This document shows, in pieces, positions 1 to 5,761 of a stretch of 38,168 bases of DNA. Source of the DNA: JAWVFN01 sp963696625 (lineage in GTDB: Bacteria; Actinomycetota; Thermoleophilia; Solirubrobacterales; 70-9); NCBI GenBank assembly GCA_963696625.1, contig CAVOKZ010000039.1:1-38168 (forward strand). The letters run 5' to 3'. The notes beneath the pieces were generated by a model. It worked only from the letters and a program-made list of their open reading frames with translations, did no database searches and was not told the origin of the DNA. The position numbers were made by a program, and so were the translations under genes. Position 1 is the first letter of the stretch. Every line of letters starts with the position of its first letter.

Positions 1-4
1 GACT

Positions 5-104
5 GCTGGGGTCAGGTCTTGCATCCGACATCCATCCCGGGGCAGCTGGGGTCAGGTCTTGCATCCGACATCCATCCCGACACAGCATTCAAGACCTGAC
101 CCCA
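5..104. repeat. REP-like direct repeat pair with inverted third copy
   Basis: A 35-bp unit beginning GCTGGGGTCAGGTCTTGC occurs twice with identical sequence at 5-39 and 45-79. A third, partial copy lies in opposite orientation at 91-104 (AAGACCTGACCCCA, the exact complement of TGGGGTCAGGTCTT). Direct units followed by an inverted one resemble the flanks of REP-associated transposase genes, but no transposase is visible here and the repeat meets the window edge. The family assignment is inference. Confidence 0.7.
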
Positions 105-158
105 TCGGGTCTCGAAAGCGCGTCAACTCCACGATCTTCAGACGCCACCGATTTGGAG

Positions 159-560
159 TCACCGGATCAGCTCGACCTCAGCGCTTACATCGGCTTTCTG
201 CCAGTCCCGGTCGGCGCTCAGGGCGGGCACGCCAAGGCGGGCTGCCAACACGAGACAGGCGCGGTCGGCGAGCGACAGCCCGAGTGTGCGCGTGATTGGC
301 CGCAGCCGCGCGACGGCGACGCAGTCAAGCCCGGTGAGTGGTTCGACAGCAATCGCGCCCCTCAGGTCCATAGCCCGTTTCTCTGGGTCATCACCGAGCT
401 CGGCTGCCTTGGACAGCACCTCGGCAAGGTTAACGACGCTGATTGCGGCTCCGGCTTCCATCGCTTCGCGAACGCGCGGGGCGCCGTTTTCGTCAGCCAG
501 ATGCGCCATCAACGCGGATGCGTCCAAGACGAACGCGGGCGCGGGGTCAGCGCTGGGCAC
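159..560 (-). CDS. PIN-domain ribonuclease toxin, VapC-like
   Basis: 133 residues from a GTG start. The PIN fold signature is clear: VLDASALMAHL near residue 11 gives the first acidic residue, NLAEVLSKA near residue 44 the conserved Glu, and LSLADRACLVLAARLG with ALSADRDW near the C-terminus the remaining acidic residues. Family knowledge: VapC toxins are Mg-dependent endoribonucleases that cut tRNA or rRNA and are held inactive by a partner antitoxin. The gene overlaps the upstream small gene by 14 nt, the usual coupling of antitoxin to toxin. The target RNA cannot be told from sequence. Confidence 0.88.
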   Translation of the reverse strand: MPSADPAPAFVLDASALMAHLADENGAPRVREAMEAGAAISVVNLAEVLSKAAELGDDPEKRAMDLRGAIAVEPLTGLDCVAVARLRPITRTLGLSLADRACLVLAARLGVPALSADRDWQKADVSAEVELIR

Positions 561-738
561 CGCTCCGATTTGCCTCGGCGGCCTGTTCCTCGGCGCGGGC
601 TTCAGCTCGGCGGTCGGCGATCAGCTCGTCGACCAGGCTTCGGCCCGGCGCGAGATCGGCGAGCACACCTCGCGTGCGCTCGATCGCGACTCGCCGCCGC
701 TTGAGCTCGGACTTCGTGGGCTTGACGGCCTGAGCCAT
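547..738 (-). CDS. VapB-like antitoxin partner of the PIN toxin
   Basis: A 63-residue, highly charged protein from an ATG start, with the 3' end overlapping the PIN-toxin start by 14 nt. It carries a basic N-terminal half (KPTKSELKRRR) and a C-terminal helix rich in Arg, Ala and Glu (LVDELIADRRAEARAEE). These small antitoxins typically bind DNA with the N-terminus and wrap the toxin with the C-terminus. I do not recognise a specific antitoxin superfamily, so the call rests on size, charge, order and overlap. A 17-bp motif 45 nt upstream (784-800) resembles one upstream of another TA module in this window. Confidence 0.7.
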   Translation of the reverse strand: MAQAVKPTKSELKRRRVAIERTRGVLADLAPGRSLVDELIADRRAEARAEEQAAEANRSGAQR

Positions 739-896
739 GGCTCCATGCTACCCAGGGGGTTGGTCGGGTTTGCGAAAACCGTTTCCCAACCATGTCCCGA
801 AATCAGCATTTCCGAGGGCATCTGAGGTAACTGAGAGCACCCAATTCGTGCCTGGCGAACCCCGGCCGACCACCAACCCGGAGCCTGCAAAGCCGC

Positions 897-2573
897 TTAC
901 GCCGATTCGAGTCCGGCAGGCGCCTTGGATTCAGCCGTGTGCGGCGTCGGTCCCTGCGGGGCCGCACCGTTGCCGTTGTTGAGGCCCTTCTGCTGGTACA
1001 TCGCGCGGTCGGCCTCGGTGAGGACCTGCTCGTCGCTGACCGTGTCCTCGTCGATGGGGACGAGGCCGACGCTGGCGGCGAGGCGCAGGACGGTCCCGTC
1101 GATTTCGATCGTCGCCTCGCCGATCTCGTCGCGAAGAGCCTCGGCGACGACGGTGGCCTGTGCTTCGCCGGCGTAGGGGAGGAGGATGCCGAACTCGTCG
1201 CCGCCGATGCGGGCGATGACGTCGGTCTCGCGCAGGCGGCTCTCGATCGCGTTGGCGACGACCTGAAGCGCGCGGTCCCCTGCGCGGTGGCCGTGGGTGT
1301 CGTTGATCGACTTGAAGTTGTCGACGTCGAGGATCAGCAGCGCCGCCCGTTCGCCATAGCGCCGCGCGCGGCCGACCTGCTGGGTCACGTCCTGCTCGAA
1401 GCGGCGGCGGTTGCGGGCGCCGGTGAGCGCGTCGTGCTCGGCGAGGAAGCGGAGCTGCTCCTGGTAGCGGAGGCGGTCGGTGATGTCGCGGGCGATGGTC
1501 GAGGCGCCGATGATCGTGCCGTCCTTGTCGCGGATCGGCGAGACCGTGAGCGAGACGTCGACCTGGGTGCCGTCGTTGCGGGCTCGTACGGTCTCGTAGT
1601 TGTCGACGCGCTCGCCGGCGCGCACGCGGCTGAGGATCTCGGGCAGCTCGTCGTCGTGGCCCGGCGGCACCAGGATCGAGATCGAGCGTCCGGTCACCTC
1701 GTCCTCAACGTAGCCGTAGAGCCGCTGCGCGCTCGCGTTCCAGCTGACGATGTTGCCCTCGAGGTCCTTGCCGATGATCGCGTCGTGCGAGGACTCGACC
1801 ACCGCGGCGAAGTGAGAGGCGTCCTCCTCGGCGCGGCGGCGCTCGGTGGTGTCGCGGATCGCGCTCGAGACCAGGGTGCCGCTCTCGGTCTCGAGCGGGC
1901 TCAGCGAGATCTCGACCGGGAACTCGGTGCCGTCCTTGCGGCGGCCGGCGAGCTCGAGGCCGGCGCCCATCGGCCGGGTGTGCGGGTCGTGTGCGTACCC
2001 CTGTCGGTGCGCGGGGTGATGCTTACGAAGGCGGTCGGGGACGAGGGTGTCGACCTTCTCGCCGAGCAGTTCCTCGCGGGTGTAGCCGAAGAGGTTCTCC
2101 GCCTGGGCGTTGACGAGCACGATCTTGCCTTCGGCGTCGACGATCACCATCGCGTCGGGCGCGGACTCGAGCAGGTCGCGGAACTGCTGCTCCGCCCGGC
2201 GGCGCTCGGTGATGTCGCGGATTGCCGCCGAGACCAGCCGCCCTTCGGGGGTCTCGAGCGGGCTCAGCGAGATCTCGACCGGGAACTCGGTGGCGTCCTT
2301 GCGCCGGCCGGCGAGCTCGAGCTCGGCGCCCATCGGACGGGTATGGGGGTCGCTTGCGTAGGCCTCGCGGTGAGCGGGGTGGCGCTCGCGGGCGCGGTCG
2401 GGGACGAGCTTGTCGACCGTCTCGCCGAGCAGCTCGTCGCGGGCGTAGCCGAAGAGGTTCTCGGTCTGGGCGTTGACGAGCACGATCTCGCCCTCGGCGT
2501 CGACGATCACCATCGCGTCGGGGGCCGCCTCGAGCAGGTCACGGAACACGTCCTCGGAGAGCATCCGGGTCAC
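897..2573 (-). CDS. Triple-PAS sensor diguanylate cyclase
   Basis: 558 residues, GTG start (an ATG three codons later is an alternative). It has three successive PAS domains: two close duplicates (both with APDAMVIVDAEG and GRRKD-TEFPVEISLSPLE) at about 5-130 and 131-255, and a diverged third at about 256-385. A GGDEF domain follows (DALTGARNRRRFEQD, then GGDEF at about 457-461). RETD lies exactly five residues before GGDEF, the position of the RxxD inhibitory site, so product inhibition by c-di-GMP is likely. No membrane segment is seen, so it should be cytosolic. It makes c-di-GMP from two GTP. The PAS ligand is unknown. The repeated PAS sequences suggest a recent internal duplication. Confidence 0.93.
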   Translation of the reverse strand: MTRMLSEDVFRDLLEAAPDAMVIVDAEGEIVLVNAQTENLFGYARDELLGETVDKLVPDRARERHPAHREAYASDPHTRPMGAELELAGRRKDATEFPVEISLSPLETPEGRLVSAAIRDITERRRAEQQFRDLLESAPDAMVIVDAEGKIVLVNAQAENLFGYTREELLGEKVDTLVPDRLRKHHPAHRQGYAHDPHTRPMGAGLELAGRRKDGTEFPVEISLSPLETESGTLVSSAIRDTTERRRAEEDASHFAAVVESSHDAIIGKDLEGNIVSWNASAQRLYGYVEDEVTGRSISILVPPGHDDELPEILSRVRAGERVDNYETVRARNDGTQVDVSLTVSPIRDKDGTIIGASTIARDITDRLRYQEQLRFLAEHDALTGARNRRRFEQDVTQQVGRARRYGERAALLILDVDNFKSINDTHGHRAGDRALQVVANAIESRLRETDVIARIGGDEFGILLPYAGEAQATVVAEALRDEIGEATIEIDGTVLRLAASVGLVPIDEDTVSDEQVLTEADRAMYQQKGLNNGNGAAPQGPTPHTAESKAPAGLESA

Positions 2574-2652
2574 ACGTATGAGGATCGGCCAGAAACGCGG
2601 GGATAATTAGCGTATTCCCCCATAAATGCGTCCGGGAATGTCCACAGAACGG

Positions 2653-2677
2653 AAAAAGGGCCCCCGAGGGGGCCCTT
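2653..2677 (-). terminator. GC-rich hairpin with a T-run on the minus strand
   Basis: AAGGGCCCCC at 2656-2665 pairs with GGGGGCCCTT at 2668-2677. Read on the minus strand the stem is followed by five T (2657-2653), the form of an intrinsic terminator. It lies about 80 nt upstream of the PAS-GGDEF gene, so it may insulate that gene from leftward transcription or act as an attenuator. No convincing minus-strand gene lies to its right before the tRNA. Confidence 0.6.
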
Positions 2678-2810
2678 GTTATCCGAAAGGACGTGCCGCC
2701 AGAAACAATCACATCCCTGGCCCGTCGGTCCTTCAAGCTATGTGTGGAACCTAACACCGATTCTCGGTAATGGTTTCGCTTTCAGACCTTTCGCGGGAAA
2801 AACCTTGCGG

Positions 2811-3258
2811 ATGAGCGTGGATAGCAGCGCGACGTGCGCCAAGATCGGGTTCGTCAGGGGCGCCGTCCGCGACTACGAGCAGATCAAGCGCCTGCTCGAG
2901 GCCCACGGGATCGATGCCCTCGTCCACCTCGCCTTCCTCCTCGATCCGATCCGCGACGAGGAGATGTACGACGTCAACGGCAACGCGGCGACGCTGCGGG
3001 CCGCCTCCGACGCCGGCACCAAGCACGTCCTGGCGGCCACCTCGGCAACCGCCTACGGCGCCTGGCCTGACAACCCCAAGCCAACCGCATCGTGCGGACC
3101 CGGGAAAACTCGCCGTTCCTGCCGGTGCCCGACGGCCACGACGAGGAGCTGCAGCTCGTGCACGAGGACGATCTCGCCGAGGCCCTGATCAACCCAAGCA
3201 CGACACCGGCGAGACCTTCGAGATCACCATGCGCGCCAAGGGCAAGCTCCCCGCGTAA
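2811..3258 (+). pseudogene. Decayed NAD-dependent epimerase/dehydratase
   Basis: Fragments of one short-chain dehydrogenase/epimerase are spread over more than one frame. Starting at ATG 2811, the frame reads through FVRGAVRDYEQIKRLLEAHG, DALVHLAFLLDPIRDEEMYD and ATSATAYGAWPDNPK. The similarity then jumps frame to NSPFLPVPDGHDEELQLVHE and DDLAEALI (about 3100-3190), and a third frame gives DTGETFEITMRAKG, ending at TAA 3256-3258. The N-terminal GxxGxxG nucleotide loop and the central YxxxK catalytic segment are both absent, consistent with an N-terminal truncation, an internal deletion near 3080 and a frameshift. It cannot make a working enzyme. It sits just upstream of the tRNA-Val integration hotspot. 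Confidence 0.75.
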
Positions 3259-3282
3259 GATTCACGGCCGCACCAACTGCCA

Positions 3283-3355
3283 GGGCGTATAGCTCAGTTG
3301 GGAGAGCGCCGCCTCGACAAGGCGGAGGTCACTGGTTCGAGCCCAGTTACGCCCA
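3283..3355 (+). tRNA. tRNA-Val(GAC), with C at position 33
   Basis: A full cloverleaf can be folded by eye. The acceptor stem GGGCGTA/TACGCCC has seven perfect pairs, with discriminator A3355. The D stem is GCTC/GAGC, the anticodon stem CCGCC/GGCGG and the T stem ACTGG/CCAGT, with T loop TTCGAGC. The seven-base anticodon loop is TCGACAA, placing GAC (Val) at 34-36. CCA is not encoded. The base at position 33 is C, whereas U33 is nearly universal and needed for the U-turn; one transition (T to C at 3315) explains it. The gene may be impaired or a relic. Its 3' end is repeated downstream as an apparent integration site. Confidence 0.88.
3340..3355 (+). repeat. att-like core, copy 1 (tRNA-Val 3' end)
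   Basis: The 16-bp AGCCCAGTTACGCCCA at the tRNA 3' end is repeated exactly at 5007-5022 and 5746-5761. The match with copy 2 extends to 19 bp. Site-specific integrases of islands and phages use tRNA 3' ends and leave such duplications, so this reads as the tRNA-proximal attachment site. No integrase gene remains nearby. Confidence 0.75.
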
Positions 3356-3425
3356 CTTTCCTGTTCCCCCGTCAGGTCCCGACAGCCGGGTCGGCAGTCT
3401 CAGGGCTTGGCCCCGCTGCAGGCAA

Positions 3426-3473
3426 CTGGTAGCTGAGTGGTAGCTGCCGAGCGACGCCCAGCGGCTTGCTACC
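3426..3473. repeat. GGTAGC repeat cluster next to the tRNA (candidate integrase arm sites)
   Basis: CTGGTAGCTGAGTGGTAGC at 3426-3444 holds two GGTAGC units 11 bp apart, and an inverted unit GCTACC lies at 3468-3473. The same 19 bp is repeated exactly at 4257-4275. Short repeats beside an attachment core are what arm-type integrase sites look like; function is inferred. Confidence 0.5.
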
Positions 3474-3493
3474 ACCGCTCGGAGCCGCGGGCC

Positions 3494-3721
3494 TCAGGCT
3501 TTGCGGATCAGCTCGGCTACAACCTCGCCGGGCTTCTGCCCGCGTTTCGTAGCGAGCTTCTCAAGACGCACCGCGTCGTCTCCCTCGATGCCGACCACGA
3601 TCGTCACCTTGCCACCCGAGCCAGCCTCGACAATCTGCATATCGCGAGGGTCGATCGCCGCCAGATCGGCGTCGAAGTCACCAGGCTGCGGATCCGGGTC
3701 TGTCCAGGGATCTTTGGTTAT
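3494..3721 (-). pseudogene. Antitoxin gene whose start codon is ATA
   Basis: An open frame of 75 codons ending at TGA (3494-3496) encodes an acidic N-terminal part (KDPWTDPDPQPGDFDADLAA) followed by a basic amphipathic region (DDAVRLEKLATKRGQKPGEV, VAELIRKA) that looks like a DNA-binding antitoxin. The codon where the protein should begin is ATA (complement of 3719-3721), overlapping the TAA stop of the upstream toxin remnant. A single G-to-A change in an ancestral ATGA overlap would turn both ATG into ATA and TGA into TAA. No other start lies nearby except an internal ATG at codon 28. It probably belonged with the frameshifted toxin just upstream. Confidence 0.6.
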
Positions 3722-4025
3722 CGATCGCCAAGCATTCTACGCTCGGCCGGGGTTGCTTCCCAACCGGTGACTGCAAGCCAAGTGGTCGGGTCCACTGTTT
3801 GCTCAACCACGATGTGAGGTGTCGGCCGCCGTTGGTTTGCCCAACGACCAGGCGTCGAGCGTCCAGCTTCCGTTGACTGCGTCGGCGACGGCCTCTGTTC
3901 GCCACGATTGCGTAGCGGTTGTCGATCAGCTGTTGGGCCTCCTCGGACGAGATCCCGCGCCCCGCCAACTTCTCCTCGACGGGTTCGGTGATGAGCAGCT
4001 CACGAATCGCGTCCACGTTCCTCAT
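3718..4025 (-). pseudogene. BrnT-like toxin remnant with frameshift
   Basis: From ATG 4025 the frame reads VDAIRELLITEPVEEKLAGR, then GISSEEAQQLIDNRYAIV and RRLVVGQTNGGRHLT. Similarity then continues in another frame as VVEQTVDPTTWLAVTGWEAT and PAERRMLGDR, ending at TAA 3718-3720. The block order (EEKL..GIS.EEA, a GQT..GR.LT strand, then a VTGW.AT.AER tail) recalls BrnT/DUF4258-like small RNase toxins, but the exact family is inference. One indel near 3808-3812 would restore the frame, so the toxin is broken. The downstream antitoxin frame overlaps its stop, giving toxin-first order as in the other two island pairs. Confidence 0.6.
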
Positions 4026-4256
4026 CTCTACAGCACGGTCGTGACGGTCCGAGCGCCAAATCGTGTCCCAAATATGTCCCGAGAACGGTCCTTTCTGCCG
4101 GCGCCGAAGCCGAGAGCCGGGTCCGCTACCAGCATGCAGGCGTCGGCGGCTCCGCGGAACCGGTTTTCCCTGTTCCCGCGACAGGTCGCGACAAGCGGTC
4201 GTCATACAGCAGGACTAGTTGGAGCCGGGCGATTCTCGCCCCGCATGAGCGAGAGC

Positions 4257-4275
4257 CTGGTAGCTGAGTGGTAGC
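4257..4275. repeat. Second copy of the 19-bp GGTAGC double unit
   Basis: Identical to 3426-3444. It lies between the broken TA pair and the next TA cassette. The preceding stretch (about 4160-4200, CCTGTTCCCGCGACAGGTC) also resembles 3360-3385 (CCTGTTCCCCCGTCAGGTC). The broken TA pair is therefore bracketed by two similar boundary segments, as expected for one inserted unit. Confidence 0.55.
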
Positions 4276-4299
4276 CAGACCGTTCTGTTGCGGGTACTG

Positions 4300-4590
4300 C
4301 TATTGGATGATTCCCGCAAGATCCTCGGCGGCGATCCGGAGCACCCGGCCGTCGCGAAGCGTCGCCGTGAGTTCGCCGTCGCGGTCGACAAGCCATTTGG
4401 CATTCACGGCAGTTAGGTGCGTGATGCGCCCTGTGTCGTCGAGTCTCACGGCATGCCCTTCCGGAGTCTCCTGGGCGGCGCCTTTCTTGTCATCGCCCTC
4501 GGTCGAGAGGTAGAGGACATCGCCGACCGGCTCGTAAGAACCGCTCAAGAGCAGGTCGGCGGCGGAAATGTGCACGGTCGCGTTTGCCAT
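4300..4590 (-). CDS. DUF2283-like small protein, probable antitoxin
   Basis: 96 residues from ATG. The segment YEPVGDVLYLSTEGDDKKGA followed by VRLDDTGRITHLTAVNAKWL matches the DUF2283 pattern (a YD..ADALYL strand, then a D..GR..GI..L strand). The C-terminal tail (ELTATLRDGRVLRIAAEDLA) is unlike the core family. It starts one base after the stop of the upstream gene 4592..4870, a tight two-gene operon. DUF2283 proteins are often found beside DUF4258-type proteins in TA-like pairs, so an antitoxin role is likely but unproven. Confidence 0.65.
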   Translation of the reverse strand: MANATVHISAADLLLSGSYEPVGDVLYLSTEGDDKKGAAQETPEGHAVRLDDTGRITHLTAVNAKWLVDRDGELTATLRDGRVLRIAAEDLAGIIQ

Positions 4591-4591
4591 C

Positions 4592-4870
4592 TCAGGTAGG
4601 GGGTCCGTCCGCGGAGAACACGGTCACGATGATCGCAGGTACTTCGCCGAACTCAACGACCGCGAGAACCCAGAGGCCGTCCTCACGGCGAAAGAAGCGC
4701 TCGCGGCCGTCGCGTGGATCGGGACATCGCGCGTGCGGCTCGCGGACGGTCCTATCGATGATGTCGAGGTCGGCAACGGCCGCGTGCTCCTCGAGGAGCT
4801 TCGCGTACACGACTGCCGGCAGGACGACTTCTATTCCCTCCGGCGTCTCCGTCGTCAGCACAACTTCCAT
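4592..4870 (-). CDS. DUF4258-like small protein, probable toxin
   Basis: 92 residues. The C-terminal half (ERFFRREDGLWVLAVVEFGE, then VPAIIVTVFSADGPP) has the strand pattern R-x-RR...VVVEF...VVTVF seen in DUF4258 and related small RNase-fold toxins, with conserved Arg and Glu. The N-terminal half (EVVLPAVVYAKLLEEHAAVA, PHARCPDPRDGRE) carries the His-rich part of the fold. It is the first gene of a two-gene unit with 4300..4590. Base use is less GC-biased than the housekeeping genes to the right, which suits acquired DNA. The biochemical function is not shown. Confidence 0.55.
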   Translation of the reverse strand: MEVVLTTETPEGIEVVLPAVVYAKLLEEHAAVADLDIIDRTVREPHARCPDPRDGRERFFRREDGLWVLAVVEFGEVPAIIVTVFSADGPPT

Positions 4871-5006
4871 GGGCCGATGGTCGCGCAGGCCTCAGGCGGA
4901 GGGACTGCTACTACCTGGAAACCGAGAGCGAATCATCGGACCTGTGGCGCGGCTGGTAGCAGCGGGCGGCCAGCGCCGCTCAACCAAGCCGTTTGGCGTA
5001 GCTTTC

Positions 5007-5022
5007 AGCCCAGTTACGCCCA
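5007..5022 (+). repeat. att-like core, copy 2
   Basis: Exact copy of the tRNA-Val 3' terminal 16 bp. The 30 bp upstream (CTCAACCAAGCCGTTTGGCG and on) closely match the stretch before copy 3 (CTCAACCACGCCGTTTGGCG), so copies 2 and 3 share a longer duplicated boundary than either shares with the tRNA. GGTAGC occurs 47 bp upstream (4955-4960). Confidence 0.75.
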
Positions 5023-5070
5023 CTTCAGACAAGCCCTGCGGCAAGCCGCAGGGCCAAGCTTCCCCTCTCC

Positions 5071-5355
5071 TTACGGTTCCGCAGAACCAGCAGCAGAGCT
5101 GGTGGCCGTCGGGGACCCGTCATCGCCGTGCAGCACCTCCGGCGCCGGATCGAGGCCGTTGGGCCAGACGACGGTTCGGGCCTCTTCGTCGACCCTCGCC
5201 TGCCTGAAGTACGTCGGATCGCGGAGCGGCTCTCCGAGCGGCCCGTAGAAGAGGAACGAGCAATCGACCTCGCGCACGACTCCATCACTGAAGGTGACGC
5301 GGAGGTGGTGATCATCAATCGGCTCGACACCAGTCACTCGGAGCATCTGTCTCAT
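5071..5355 (-). CDS. DUF2442 protein, probable antitoxin
   Basis: 94 residues from ATG 5355. The DUF2442 core is clear: RVTGVEPIDDHHLRVTFSDG, then VVREVDCSFLFYGPLGEPLR and YFRQARVDEEARTVVWPNGL, PAPEVLH. The motif order (strand, F.DG..R..D, L..P..F..v.vd...gti.WpnGaDi.pe.L) is that of the family, which pairs with DUF4160 proteins. The last 18 residues are low-complexity and probably disordered. It starts one base after the DUF4160 stop, so it is the second gene of a pair. Some family members carry a DNA-binding domain; none is visible here. Confidence 0.85.
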   Translation of the reverse strand: MRQMLRVTGVEPIDDHHLRVTFSDGVVREVDCSFLFYGPLGEPLRDPTYFRQARVDEEARTVVWPNGLDPAPEVLHGDDGSPTATSSAAGSAEP

Positions 5356-5356
5356 C

Positions 5357-5617
5357 TTACGGAAGGGGGTCGACCGCAACCAACGGCTCCAGTGCCTGCG
5401 CGCGCTCCCAGTTCTCAGCGAGTTCGTCGGAGTGCAGCCGAGCCCACTGGCGAACCAACCGCAGAGCTCGCGTCGGCGATGAGCCGTTGAGAATCCGCAA
5501 GCTGTCGAGTTCGATTTGCGCGACGTGCTCGCCGTATTGGGCGTGGAAGTGCGGAGGCGGGTGATCGGGTCGGTACATCCAGATGACGATTCCGTAGAAC
5601 GCGCTGATCCGCGGCAC
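5357..5617 (-). CDS. DUF4160 protein, probable toxin
   Basis: 86 residues from a GTG start (VPRISAFYGIVIWMYRPDHP). The diagnostic DUF4160 signature is present: PRIS.FYGI.I.MY..DH.PPHFHA.YGE..A.I. Then comes a helical tail with RALRLVRQWARLHSDELAEN. An upstream in-frame ATG at 5722 would extend into the repeat region and is rejected because the family begins at PRIS. It is first in a two-gene unit with DUF2442, separated by one base. Pairs of this type are predicted TA modules; the activity is not known to me. Confidence 0.85.
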   Translation of the reverse strand: MPRISAFYGIVIWMYRPDHPPPHFHAQYGEHVAQIELDSLRILNGSSPTRALRLVRQWARLHSDELAENWERAQALEPLVAVDPLP

Positions 5618-5745
5618 GCGCTCATCGTTGCCTACGGTCCGGTCAGCTGCCAGCGTGCCGGCCTCGGCGGTTCCCCGGAACCGGCAGCAGGGGTGGTAGC
5701 CGGGACTACTCGGTCCGCTCAACCACGCCGTTTGGCGCGGCTTTC

Positions 5746-5761
5746 AGCCCAGTTACGCCCA
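5746..5761 (+). repeat. att-like core, copy 3, overlapping the end of a diguanylate cyclase gene
   Basis: Third exact copy of AGCCCAGTTACGCCCA. The TAA stop of the minus-strand gene 5753..6715 lies inside it (5753-5755). This marks the right edge of the tRNA-linked island. GGTAGC occurs 46 bp upstream (5695-5700), the same spacing as at copy 2. Confidence 0.75.

Noticed and set aside
939..2606. A 555-codon open frame opposite the PAS-GGDEF gene
   Set aside because: It is the complement of a clear PAS-PAS-PAS-GGDEF protein, and its Val/Asp/Leu-rich sequence has no domain pattern; long antisense frames are expected at this GC content.
2751..3026. A minus-strand 91-codon frame to the right of the hairpin at 2653-2677
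   Set aside because: It is antisense to the epimerase relic, and its sequence is a shadow of the Asp/Val-rich coding strand.
3340..5761. An integron with attC sites
   Set aside because: The repeated boundary has a tRNA 3' end and GGTAGC units but no attC-type R'/L' core sites, and no integron integrase is visible.
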